Source of the DNA: Gorsachius magnificus
Lineage: Eukaryota; Chordata; Aves; Pelecaniformes; Ardeidae
Reading direction: 5' to 3'
Assembly: GCA_034008185.1 (NCBI GenBank)
Contig: CM067084.1
Location: forward strand, 42,731,099-42,795,098
DNA: 64,000 bases
Shown here: one piece after another, positions 35,860-48,411 of the stretch
How positions within the stretch are numbered: position 1 is the first letter of the stretch
How the letters are laid out: every line of letters starts with the position of its first letter
Made by a program: the position numbers and the translations under genes
Notes under the pieces: model-generated
Database searches by the model: none
What the model was told of the DNA's origin: nothing
Seen by the model: only the letters and a program-made list of their open reading frames with translations

Positions 35860-37580
35860 TTTATCCTTTTTGCCCCGGACCCAGATCCTGTAATTAGCTC
35901 TACAGGGAGTGACTCCTTGCATCTTTACAGGGTTCTGCTCAAGCTACTGGTTCTCTGCAGGGTCACAGGGATGTCACCTGTATGACTGTCCTAGGAAGGA
36001 CTGGTACAATACTATACAAAACTTTAGACCCTGAGCGAATAGTGTGCACGCATATGCTGGTAGCTTCAAATTTATCTAATAAGGAAGCTGAAATCATCAC
36101 ATTTGCAGGTTTATCTCCAAGTTCTTGTGTCATTGCTCTTCAGCCTGTTAAAGTGCTGTAAATAAAGTGAATGTGAACAGCAGAATGATTGATGTATAAA
36201 AAATTCTAGTCCTGTTGGCATCAAAGATGTAACCCCCTGATTTCAGTGGGCGGATCCTTAATCCTGATCTGATTATAAGGCAATAATCTCCTTTTCTTGG
36301 AGAGGAATTCAGCTCAAAATCTGAAGAGCTAAACTTCAGAGTTTATTGCCAATGTTTCTGCTTGCAGGTTTATTTTATGAGGGAGACATTTTCATTTTTT
36401 GCAAAACGCTTTTCCTTATGTGCTACTGTACTAACTAAAGTAAATCCATTTTATATATGGAGCCACTTTAGAGTGTGGGTTGGTTTTTTTTTTCTTTTTA
36501 CATAAGGGCACTATTGCATTACTTGGTATAACAAAAATAAACCAAAGGTTTTTCTTCCAGGAACCAACTTCACTATTCTTAGAGATATATAAAGGGATAG
36601 CCTCAGGCTTTTATGATGTAGAAGTAAAAATTAATAGCTAAGTGGTATGTTATACTTTGTCTAAAAAGCTCATTTAATTTTATGGCATGGGGTTTGCATC
36701 TGTTTTCTTTTTTCCAATGGTATTTTACAAAGGTTTGGGCCACAGCTTTCAAAGTCACTTATGTAACTCAAAAAAGACTTTAAAAACACGTAAAGAGCTA
36801 TTGTGGAAAAAGAATAATGAATTTCTTCATGTTCTCCAGTAAGTATCCTGTATGTTATTGGGAGATCCTTCATCATAGAGGGTGGTCCGCTGGTAATGTA
36901 CAAAAAAAGGATAGTGTACAAAAATTAAATTATTATTTGACCCCACATCATTATATGCCACATAACTAATTAAAGCACACTTTAACAATGTACTCTTAAT
37001 GTGCTGTCTGTTACTTGCATGACTCACTCATCTTTCACAAAGAATAAGTGATTTGTATTAGATGAGAGTTGCTAAGGATGTTTTTGGGGCTAGCAATTGC
37101 TGTCATTGCTATGTTAAATCACAGGCCCAAGCCTGGGATAGAAAGAGACAGGCTTATCATGAGCCAGGAAAACAGCACCACAGGACTGATAGCTCTGACT
37201 TAGGGCCTTGTTTAAAAAGTTATGACTCAGTGCAAGCAGCCAAGGATCCTTAGCCTTCCTCAGTTCACTCCAAAGCAGCCATTAAGAGCCCTAATGTTCA
37301 GGTTGCGTGCCTCACTCTGATTATTTTTGGGAAGTTGATCACAGCAAGCCTTTTTTTTCCTAATAAGCATTCATCTTCATTTACTGGATGAAGGGAGCTC
37401 TCAGTGAAAGCTCTATACATGGGGCAGGATAATGGTAATTTCTGCCAAGCTCTGTAACTGTATGGGTGCATGGACTGTGAGCTTCTCTTTTCTTTCTTTG
37501 AGTTGTAAAGGAAAAAGCACATATCATAAAAGCTCTCCCAGATACAAGTACAAGCAAATTATACATATGGATAATAAACT
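35859..37580. other. Non-coding stretch; possible old repeat word near 36238
   Basis: TGATTTCAGTGGGCGGATCC at about 36238-36257 resembles the CAGTGGGA-type cores noted elsewhere in the window. Otherwise nothing is recognised. Overlapping frames at 36670-37027 and 37298-37566 are spurious. Confidence 0.45.
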
Positions 37581-37599
37581 GGGGGGGGGGGAGGGGGGG
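37581..37599 (+). repeat. G-run pair (G11-A-G7), quadruplex-prone
   Basis: Eleven G, one A, then seven G. It can supply four runs of three or more G on the plus strand. The position is also prone to length errors in sequencing. Confidence 0.9.
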
Positions 37600-40500
37600 A
37601 TGGAGCTCTTTGGTCTAAATCTGCAATTAGTGCTGCTTAAACTCTATCATACAAGTACATAGAATATATCAGAGAGTGTTATGCAGTGATACCAAAGCTT
37701 TAGAAACTGCAGAAGATTAATTTATCTTTTTATTGGCACTCTTTTCCATACTGCCTCATTCTTACAGCCAGACTTCTTTAGCAGCATGCATTCAATTTGA
37801 TAAAGCATACAGGGAGAATGTACATTATATTTAACGCATTGCAAAAGTGACCTTAGATAACTTGTATATGCTTAAGAATGTTATTATAGTTATTAATAAA
37901 AACTCTAGGAGTGCTAGTGCTCCTTGGAAATTGTGAGAACGAGTTTTGTTTTCCTCATTTGCCATGAAGCCTTGATTCAACAGTATTGTGAGATATCTGA
38001 ATTTAAAAGCTTACTAGTCTAGGACTGAATGTTGGCTATCTGAGCATTAAGCCACCATAATTTTGAGAGAAAGAGATAATAGATGAGGAGATAAAATTCC
38101 ATTTTTCAAGGGGGTAAGAAAGTTTTTTTGAAATTATTCAATCCTATCAGCCCTAGAGGGGCTATATTATAAGTCCCAAAGGATATTTTAGCAGACAAAT
38201 GGTGAATACAGCAGTCTGAGATACAAGGCCAACATTGCAAGTACACCATTTAGCACATATCATCTAAGCTGATACCTATTTATTTACATGTGAGAGTATG
38301 TAGCTATTGTAATGCAAAAGAAAATGGATTGTCAAGATGATGATAGTGTTAAACACACAGAAGTTGATGAATCTAACACTAAAATTGTAAATATTTCCCT
38401 AACTCTGTCTCTTGAGAGTATGAGTACCCAAATGGCTCATGCACATTTAAATAATAGGATATATGTCAGAGAAGACACTACTGTTTGAAGGACAAAAATC
38501 TGAGGAATTAGGCACAGTGACATCTGCCAGCCTGATTGTGAAAATATTAAAAAAGGTTAATGATATGAATGAGGACCCAATTGGTACTGAGGTCCTGCTG
38601 AATCTGTAATTAAAGTTCATTCAGATTTCTAGCAAGTCATTTACTAAACCAAAATGTCTCCTGTTCAATAGAAAGTAAGGTCTCTGAGTACCTTCATACA
38701 GGGATTAAAAAATATACTGACATACAAAAGAATGTCAACAGAATGTAATCTCCCCCTCTCTCATCACTCATCTGCAAACAAATGCACTCACTCTAGAAAC
38801 TTGAGGAGTCCAAACTGGTTAAGACATGAAAACAGTTGTCTCAACATAGGGACAGAATCCACCATTTTTTAAGGGAAACATCTTTGTTTCATTCTATAGA
38901 ATTTGCAAGTTTTGCTTACATTTTTTGCCCCCAGAAATAAACTTTGTGGTTTTATTTTTCTGCTTACTATTTTCTCCTCCGTCTTTCCCATTTTTCCATT
39001 TTTGCCATGGAAAATAGACTCAAAAGAGGAAATAAAGAAAGGTTCTCATGAAAGGGGGAAGTACCACAACTAAAAATGATTTTTCCCTTCCATGTCTGTT
39101 GCATAGTTTATGTATGCTCTTCTTACAAAAATAGAAGGAGATAGGAAACTTTCACAAGACACCTAATTATATGAAGGATATAACTTTCTCATTAAAAAAA
39201 AAAACCCAAAAAGAAAACAAAAAAACCCTTGTGAATTTTGACCAGCTGAAATACTTAAATTCCTAGACCCATGGTCACTCTTGTCTTCCTTTCACCCTTT
39301 ATGTCTTTATATTTTGCCCTTCTCTTCCTATTTCTAGTATGGGTCTTTATTTTTTCATTTTCCTCTGGAGGTGTCCATACTAATACTATAAGCTGGATCA
39401 GCGTGAACTAGGTTTATTTTGTGTAAAATGAATTCTGGAAGATGCACTAGCTCCAAATGAGTAGTCAGAGAAGGAGACCAGCGCTGAGCCCATATAAAGT
39501 AATAGAAAATCTTGAAATGCATGTATTACTTGCATCAAACCCTCAGTAGCAACTCTTGTACGCTACAGATCTGCTCCAAGTGTTGTGCTACTTGCTAAGT
39601 TACCCAAATGTAACCTCTTAAAAGGGGATGATAACTACTCTCTAAGTAGCGTCTCCTAAATCCACCTCTGCTCTCTCTCTGCTCAGCACTAAATCTAAAT
39701 TTTTCCAATGAAGCAAAGAACAGGACTGGTGTTTAATGCAGTTTTGTGGTTTTCACAGACTTCCTTCCTGCCAACATCTTTTCCTTGATATAAAAAAAAT
39801 TGTGAAATGCCCTGCAATGTGAAGACATCACACGCTTCCTGCTATGTGATGAGTTTCTTAATATCTGTTGCTAGTTATCATATTAGTCCACACTGGCTAA
39901 CTGCAAAACCAGAGAAAAAAATGCACCCAATGCTGGTGCTAAAAGATGTATGGGCCTGCACCTTGTGCTGTTGTTTACCCAAACTGCTGTTGGTATATTT
40001 TCCTTTAGCCACATAGCTAGATTCTGTTCTACGGCACTTCCGTTTCTGTAAGTGCAGGTGATGGCAGCAATTATGTTGATAGGAAATAACCATAAGCAAG
40101 GAATTCCAAAATAAATCTGTAGTATTTTTTGCTTCTGTTTTGTCCTATTCAGTGGTTTTTCCACTACATCTTTCAGAAGGTTACAATATTGAAAGACCAA
40201 GCTGATATGAATATGTTGGAAAATGCATGTGAATTTCTGGCCACAAGCAGAATGTCATATTTCAACAAAAACTGAGGGGAGGAGAGAGAAGAAAGAAAAT
40301 AGGACTAAAAGATGTTCTCATTAATTTTACAAAGACTCCTTTAGGAGGAGCCTACAACGGATAATAGAAAAAACATACAGCAATAACACTGAGGGAAGAA
40401 TAACATTTATAAAAGTTACGTATACTCTGTTACAAAACCTGATGAAAATTAACCAAATGCTTCAGGTCGGTGTTTGGTATGAAACAAGGAGGCATGAAAT

Positions 40501-43500
40501 CATGGCCACTTTTCAACATGTTCTTGAACTGGATACTAAGTAGGTTGGATGAATAGGAAGACATGACTGGATGATCTAGAGTTAAACTCCTTAGCTCACC
40601 GATAACATTGTACAAGTGTCAGAGATGCTTAAATAAATTATAGTACTCTTCATTACATTGGACATTGGTCAATTCAGACTCATAAATGCCAAGATGACAA
40701 AGCAGATGAATCTCGGTAAAGTAATAAACAGTTAGTGTTGAAATGCAGCCATGGTGAGGTTGTGAGCAAATTCTTACATACATTTAGGAGCATCAAGTGC
40801 CAAGAACTCCTCATGATCTGTGAGCAGCTGCATTAGAGAAGGCTGAAGGAAGAAGAGAAGGGAGTTTTCTGAAAGATGAAAGATGTAAAATTGAATTGTC
40901 TGTGATGGTACAATGGCAACAACATTTAAAAGTCAACATACAGGGCTGGTTACACCTGAAAAGAATATGATGGTGAGATACTGCTGAAAACAGAGAGGCT
41001 AGAATGCAAACCAAAAGCATATATAAGCACAGCCACAGTCAGTTTGAAGCAAGAATTCAACCACTAGTTAGACTGGGTTTTATTATAAAGCACTTTGTCC
41101 AAGTTGGGCTTAATGGAAGAAATTGCTCTTGATGAGAATGACAGAATGCCCTAAGATTAAAAGACATTTAATTTGATAGATAAGTTGATGTGTATTTGAA
41201 ACTCTGTAAGAAGATAATCCTGATTCTTGCTGTTTTTTACCATTTTTGGGAACTATCAGGTGCAGGGCACTACAAATAAGCAGATTCTAGAATCTGCCAG
41301 CTGTAAGCAGTTGTTAGACTACACAGAGACTTATTTTATGCAACATTGCTCAGTAAGACACTGACTGGCAGATTTCTTCCAGGCCCTTTGGTTCACAGTC
41401 ATTATGGAAAAGCATTCTAGCCTAATGTGGGTGTTTTAGGCTTCAGCTTGCTAGCCTTCCACCTTCTGTTCCTGAATTTTCTTCATGCCCGGTTTCTTTC
41501 CCTGCTTTCCTCACGGAAGTGTCATTCATATCAGCCACATTATGAACTGCTTGGACAATCTTCAAAATGTGGCAGAACTGCTCTCCTTTGGAGCACAGAC
41601 CACAGAATATCTCTAAGCAGGTTCTGGCATCAGACGTCTAAAGATCTTACTGCTGAAGTTCACAGATATATTATCAGCTTGCTTAGCAAAACAAGACTGT
41701 CTTTCACCCCCGCAAAGGAGACATGGGTGGACATATGCAAGTTTTAGGGAACTTCCAGGGGGTTTCTATTTTAACTTTTTCTGATAGTGATGCAGGAAAG
41801 AAATGAGCAACATAGTGTTTATAACAGATGTTTAATTGCATCTGGGGAAACATACATTATGGGTATCATTCACCCCATACTTTACCTGTTCCTCTGGTGT
41901 ACACCTGTGTGTTAGTAGTGCACGTGGTGGTAATGTGAGAAACTCTCACTACCAGCCTTTTAAATTTTACTATGCCCTCTTTTTAAAAATGTGCTAAATT
42001 AGATACAGAAACAAAGAAACACACCTAAATAAACAAAGGAATATAAGCAACATGAGCAATGCCACACTGCCAGAAAGAGCAGGTGGAAATGTAAGTTTAA
42101 GGGCCATTAAAGCACTGCAAAATTTTTCAGTGTGTCACAATTACAGGAACACCTGGGTCAAATAAATTAGGACTAATCCATTGGGGGTGTTCTTTACTGT
42201 CTACTCTGGCCCCAGAATGGCTTGACCCTAACCTGTAATTCCGAACCAAAAAAGAGAAAATTACAAGGAAAAGCTTACCAGTTCAGGTGGCTGTTGTCAA
42301 GGTAATCCATCGGTTTGTAATAGACTATGAAGAAGACAGGGAAAGAATATGCCTAAGGAAATGTCTCCATGGGCTATAAGAGGAAATGCAATATGTATAT
42401 GTATTTGGCTAATGGGTGAGGCTTGATAAAGGGCCTATCTCTGACTGCCACTTAATTTTAATCACAATGAAGACAGCAGTGACGAACAACTAAGGAAAAG
42501 TTTGGGTATAAGAGCTATTTTCTGAAAATTGTTCAAATATTAGATCAAGTTTCCTGCTTTCCAAAGACTGAGAAGACATTCTGGTCAAGCCATATGTCTG
42601 TAGCTTTAAGCTAAAGTGCACAGGAACACCCCTTTCCCTTTGCTCCTTGGGAGGGAAAAGGAACTGGTAGACATAAACTATCCCAGAAAGCAGTGAAAAT
42701 TGAGGACTTTCTATTAATGTACCTCATATATTAGTCCTACCAGCAGGAACATTGTAACCTCCAATTTTCTTGCCAAGCACTAGCTGACACTTCTATTTCA
42801 GGTTCCTTTACCTTCATTTTATCTGCCATGGCAGTGGAACAGGCTTCCCTTGGACCTAAAAGAGAGTCAGAGAAAGGTCAGAAACTGTTTTCCACTTCTC
42901 ACAATTCTGCTAAAGATACTGTGTTTTCCTCTTTAGAAAAGCAATTTTTAGTTAAGAGAACAGATAATCACCTCTGTACATTTTTCCCATGGCAAAGCTT
43001 TCTGCCAAGAAATTTTCACTGTTGCAGGGATAATTTTTCAAGGTCACAAAGTTTGATTTAATTAAAAAATTAACAATGATTTAAAAGTAAAAAACAAACC
43101 TCACAGTGGCTATGTGTATCTAATATCCTACTGTACTAGGTAATAACAGCTTCAACAACTGTAGAATCAATGATGGCTACTGTCCTAGCACACACACACA
43201 AATTGGTCTTGCCTAAAATAATAAAACAGCCAAATCAATCCACTTTCAAATCTGTGAATTCAGAAAGCAGAAGCACACTGATGGCTAAGCATGAAATGGT
43301 GCTTTCTTTGCTGAATAGTATGCAAATACATGAATGCCTGGAAACATGCTGAATCTCATTTACAAAGTTCTAGTATATCTAAGGAAATTCAAAGAACATA
43401 AATTCAACCTTTTTAATAACTATGCCAGCACTTAAAACAAAGGATGTTTTAAAACAAGAGTTCCTCCTTTTTACAAGGGTTCTCCTCCCTGTTAGATTTA

Positions 43501-45838
43501 GGCAGTAATATCTCTGCTTCTGAAAACAGATCATCTAAAATTTATTATCCTAATCTACATGGAAGGAGTCCTAATACCACAAATAAACTGAATTGTAGTA
43601 CTTGGAGGACATTGATGAATGGCCGTTGAAATGAAAGAATGAGAAGACTGTACCAAGTGAAACATTATTAAGATGTTCTTTACTTCAAGCAAAAAAAAAA
43701 AAGAGCTGATCCTAGTAGGATGTGATTATTATCTCTTTTCACTCAAATGTGGGCAAGGTTGTAGGATGACCCATCCCCTTGAACAGAAGCAGAACCCAAA
43801 GTCAAATAATCCTTATTTCAAAACCCAGTCCTTTGAAGATGGGTGTTTATGAAGGAATGAACAGTTGAAGATGAGCTTAGGGATCACAAACGGCATCCAT
43901 AAAGGGTCTAAATGGTACATCAGGAATCTAACACCTCCATTTATCTAATGTGAAGTCTTTCAGAAGTTCACACAATGGCAGGTAGAAATCCACCAGTTTT
44001 TACGGGAAATACAAAGAAACATCAAAGTCTTGATCTAAAAAGCTGTCCATGTCCTATTTCCTGTAGCTGTCTTAAATGTGTTGTTATGCTTATCTTGCCA
44101 ATAGAAGACAAATCTATTTTGATTTCTCAAGAATATTTGTCTAGATCATAACTGACATGCTTTTGTATCAGTTTAAATTTTCATGAGATTTTATAATTAC
44201 CAAAATTTTGACAATGAATATATTTACATATGTTCAGTACTTACAACTATTGAATCTGAACTAGGATACAAACACTTGTAGAATGCAGAAGACTGTACAT
44301 TAGCTTTACTTCAATAAAAGAAAATATTTTCAAGACACAGGATTTCAATGTGGCCCATATACAGAAAGTCTTGCAACATTAGACATTGAAACAATGTTAG
44401 AATAAGGAACTACACATAAAAGGACAGTTTTGGATACAATGGGATTGTAATGCCATCGGATCTGCTGTTATTTTGGAATTTGCACAGAAATAATCTGGTG
44501 TAAATTAGACAATTTCCATTTTAACTTTGGCGCATAAATAAATTCATGTGTACTTTTACATGTTTCTGAGAAAACAACTAGGTTTTGTTAGGTAGAACCC
44601 AACTTAAAGTTGATAAAGAGAATCCTTATTAAGTGGGCGCATTTAATCTGAAGGAGTTTCCTAGTAAAAATGTGACTCTAAATATTTGGCATAGTGTTCC
44701 AGGAATAAACCCACAAAGATACATTAATTTGCATAAAAATTAGTACAGATAACAGACATACTGCTCATCTTTTGCATAGTTTCCCTGCTACTGTTTTTTC
44801 TAGTAGATTTCCAGGGATTTAATCTAGAAAGAAAAGTAAATTCTGACTCACATTACTCATCAACAGTGACATTTTCTACAAGTCCCAGTGTTAGTAAACA
44901 GCAATCAAGACCCTCTCATTCAAAACAGACCTTTTGTTTTAGCTATGAGACACTTAGGCTATCTATGAGAGCTCTGCTACATATCAGTTGTATCCATTAG
45001 CTTAAATAGAAACTTAGGCATTAAAAGTTTCAGCCACCTAGAGCTGGAATTGTAGAGCAAAATATATTAATGTTTTGTTAACAAACAACTTTTGGCAATA
45101 GAACATCCTTTGATCTCAGTGTTTGCAGCTGGGAGGCTACTCACATTGACTGTGGAATGATCAGATGGCACGAAGAAGATTAAGGCAAGAACAGAAAAGA
45201 CACTGCAGAGTTTTAGAACCAGTGGATTTGACTTGAAAAGTATGTTGCAAATGCAGAGACAGACTCCTTAGCTGCTATTGATATCACCTTAATGAGGCTC
45301 TCTTGCCTCTGAGCAAACCATGCTGATTTACATCAGCTGGCAGAACAGTCCATCACTTTTATTTCTGCAAATTGTGCATATACTGCTCGTTTTTCTAGAT
45401 GTTCACTGAGTCTTTAGTTCTAGTAGTGGAAGGGAGGGAATTTTGATTTCTTTTTCTGAGCAAAGTCTTATGTCTATTTGTGCTGGCCATACCAGATGAG
45501 ATACTGAATGAAGCAGATTTCTGTTGGATCGCTTGGCTACGACAGCTACCAAATGTACCCAAGCAAATGAAGAAGACCCATATGAAATTTTGCTGCAAGT
45601 CCCACCAAACTGGAAGTCTCAAGACATATGGACAGAAAGTTTAATATCTGAGTCTAAACAACTTCATCTTTTAACATCTTTTCAGTTATTTCAGCAAAGA
45701 GGACTAGTTATGAAATTATAGAACACAAATTTCACAAGCTACATGCCTCCATGCAGAACTGGAACATTTCTGATGGATATGAAATTGCAGAATATGGGAA
45801 CTTAGTTTAAGGCCGAAGGACCAGCCTTCCTATGAAGA
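37600..45838. other. Long non-coding stretch, no gene supported
   Basis: About 8 kb without a recognised gene or repeat family. Small items are A-rich tracts at 39194-39230 and 43690-43701, a short CA run near 43189-43201, and a perfect TCAAGGTCA (SF1/ERR-type nuclear receptor site) at 43038-43046. Frames at 39807-40200 overlap on both strands and are not credible. Confidence 0.55.
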
Positions 45839-45848
45839 TAAAGAGAGA

Positions 45849-45873
45849 GGGATGGGGAGAGGGAGGGATGGGG
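45849..45873 (+). repeat. G-quadruplex motif within a polypurine tract
   Basis: Five G-runs of three or four (GGG, GGGG, GGG, GGG, GGGG) are separated by loops of one to three purines. They sit in a purine-only segment from about 45839 to 45879. This satisfies the usual four-run quadruplex pattern. No gene border lies next to it. Confidence 0.85.
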
Positions 45874-46782
45874 AGGAAACAGGGACTGAGCAACAATTTA
45901 AGGAAAAGGAGGAATTTGAAGCCAAGATATGTTAATACAGGAAATTCACGTAGGACCTGAAAAAAAACTGGTTGCAGGAACAAAGCTATGCTAATTTAAA
46001 AGGGATAGCCACAACGAGGAAATCATTACGTTTTGTCACAAACACCCAAATCCAGACCAAACCAAAAGGAGAGCACTGAATAGTGGCATAGGAGTTGACG
46101 TAGATTTTGGCTGCCTGGAAAAAAAGGTGTTCTTGCCTAACCTACTGTTCTTGTTTTTTAAGAAAGCCTTTCTCGGACTATTTTACAGCGAGGCACACAG
46201 TCTTTTATTTTACTATAATGATAATGATAATGCCTGAGAGTGGGCCACAGTTTAGTGAGTATCAGTTTAAATAATTTGCAATGAAATGCAGACTTACTCA
46301 TATTTCCTGGTTGCAAATATACTCAAAGCAATGGATCAAAAAAATCAGGTGGCTGCTGGTAAATGTGGTGAAGCCTACTATGAAGTCTGTCAAGTTATAA
46401 CTGTTAAATTATAAATGCACCAATGGAATATGATTGTTAACACATTGTTTAATGGATAATAAAAATGTTGGTACTCCCAGAAACTATTGTGAAAATTAAT
46501 GGAGACATGCAGGTATTTAAAGAGTGTCTAGAAAAAACAAAATGCTGGTAAAACCAGCTTCATGTTTTATATGCATACACCTGTGAATTTATTTATTATT
46601 TTGGCTGTTGAGTTTAATATTTTCAAAGGCTAAGGTTTTAGTTTAAGAGTTAAGTGTTCTTGCAGCTCTTGTAGCCAGATGTTTAGGTATGAAGTTTTCT
46701 TCAGGAATAAGTTGTAACTTGACAGGGATAGAATGAGCGGGATGAAGAGAAATAAAGGACCGAGTTCAGTCATAAAGAAGAT

Positions 46783-46945
46783 TTTATTTCCTCTCCTTCT
46801 CCTTTCCCATTCCATCATGGCTATCCCTAAGCTACGTTTCCTAAAGTGTGGAGTAGTCACTTGCAGCCGGTTGCAGGCGGTAAGGCGAAAGGGTGCAACC
46901 ATGTCTCTCAGAGGAGTTACACTGTCACTGCTTCTGAATGAAGAA
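46783..46945 (-). other. Candidate 3'-terminal exon of an unknown minus-strand transcript
   Basis: On the minus strand a strong acceptor (ATTACTTTCCTGTTTGCAG) precedes position 46945. The following sequence is unusually rich in CpG for this window (four CpGs between 46868 and 46888) and reaches a canonical AATAAA hexamer at plus positions 46783-46788. An open frame spans the acceptor and continues to 46630. After the acceptor it begins with SSFRSSDSVTPLRD, turns basic (ERRRRG), then hydrophobic. No family is recognised. A non-coding RNA terminal exon is as likely as a coding one. Confidence 0.2.
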
Positions 46946-47205
46946 CTGCAAACAGGAAAGTAATTATCTGACCTCCATGTCCCTGCTGGCCGTGGCAAGA
47001 AAGAACAGACCTGAAGCGCAGCCAGGAAACTTCATTCTCAATCACTAGATAGCGAGTTTGGGGCAGTTAATCACCAAAAAAGATCATTTGGGTATGCCAA
47101 CTGTGGAGAGTCTTTAGGTACAAGCCGAACAAACATTTTCAGGCATAACACAGCTAGAGCTGATCATATCCTGGGGCAAGAAATAGACCAGATAACTTCT
47201 TAAAT

Positions 47206-47238
47206 CCCCCCCCCTACCCCCCACCCCCACCCCCCCCA
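47206..47238 (-). repeat. C-run cluster (quadruplex motif on the minus strand)
   Basis: Runs of 9, 6, 5 and 8 C separated by TA, A and A. The complementary strand has four long G-runs with very short loops, a strong quadruplex pattern, and the plus strand could form an i-motif. Confidence 0.92.
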
Positions 47239-48277
47239 TCTATTTTTCTGCAGCTGTTACTGCTCTGACCCATCCCTTGTACAGACAATATCTGTTGTAG
47301 TACTGGCTATGAAGCAATAGTACGCAATTTTCCATCGCTGAAGAGGCTGGTCATTCCTTATCCTAGCCAATAGAACAAGACCAGAAACCATTTTTTTGAT
47401 TTAATCTGTGTACATGAATCCGACTAACAACAGTAACTTCCAGCAGAACGTCATGTGTCTGCTGAGGGACAAGAGCGGGTCTCTAAGTATTTTTTACATT
47501 AAATTTTACATTAAAAATTTTACATTTTCACACAGTATTCCCCCCCCAAACTGAGACAGTAGAAAACCCAATAGATACAAATAATAATGTTTGTTCAGAA
47601 AGGCAGGCAATAAACCTTTAACAAACAATGTCACTGTAACCCTTAAATAGTAATTGTACTGCCTACAGCATCTGATAAAGGATTCCAGTGTTCTTGCTAT
47701 ATTGTGTCAGGCAGATGCATCAATCAAACCCCATAATGGACTAAATTGGGAAATAGGGTACTGGGAATAAACAGTTCTAAAAAGAGGTGAAACTTTGTGA
47801 CAAGCAGCCTTAACAGACCAATCTTGATTCTAAACATAGAAGCAATTTTAGGGCTACTCTGGAGGCAAAGGACAATTATTGACTAAACAAATAAACTAGT
47901 GTCTCAATACCTCGGGCATTCAGTAAAGTTAGTCTGAAACACAGTTTTGAGATCTGACTAGTGGAGTTTCAGGGACGTCGTAGCTTGACCCATTAACTTT
48001 CATTGAATTGTATATGGGCATCCTTTTAGATAATCCATGAACTAAACTGGAATAGAATGAGAAAACTGGAATGTGTTATGATTTTAGCACTAATTCTGCT
48101 GCCAACAAAAATAACTAGGTCTTAACTAAGATTGAATATATGTCAGGCTCTAAATTTGAATCCACATGAACACTGCACACTTCAGGTTCTTAAGTTCAGT
48201 AAAAGACCTAAATCTCAACTCCTCTTCAGAGCATTTATTTAAATCTATATGGCAAGCTGGCAGCAAATCTGACTGCT
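47239..48277. other. Non-coding stretch, nothing recognised
   Basis: Contains a short tandem of the word TTTTACATT at about 47494-47527 (three imperfect copies) and no gene or repeat family that I can support. Confidence 0.5.
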
Positions 48278-48297
48278 AAAAAAAAAGGGGGGGGGGG
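48278..48297. repeat. A9-G11 homopolymer junction
   Basis: Nine A followed directly by eleven G. Low-complexity and quadruplex-prone; length may be unreliable in assemblies. Confidence 0.9.
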
Positions 48298-48376
48298 ACA
48301 CACGACGACTTATCTGGCATCTCACTGCCTTGTAGGTGAGCATGGAGTCCAGAGCCTACAGATTTGTGCTTGTGTT

Positions 48377-48411
48377 CATAGCTGCACCATGTACCGAATG
48401 GTGCAGCTATG
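48377..48411. other. Perfect 14-bp inverted repeat with 7-base loop
   Basis: Arms CATAGCTGCACCAT (48377-48390) and the exact complement ATGGTGCAGCTATG (48398-48411) flank the loop GTACCGA. A further TTGT/ACAA pairing outside a small internal bulge (near 48372 and 48414) lengthens the stem to about 18 pairs. The stem is mixed-sequence, not simple repeat. It is shorter than a usual microRNA precursor. It may be a structured RNA, a cruciform, a microRNA-like hairpin or a chance palindrome. Confidence 0.8.

Noticed and set aside
39807..40200. Overlapping frames on both strands
   Set aside because: Three mutually overlapping frames on opposite strands indicate chance openness rather than a gene.
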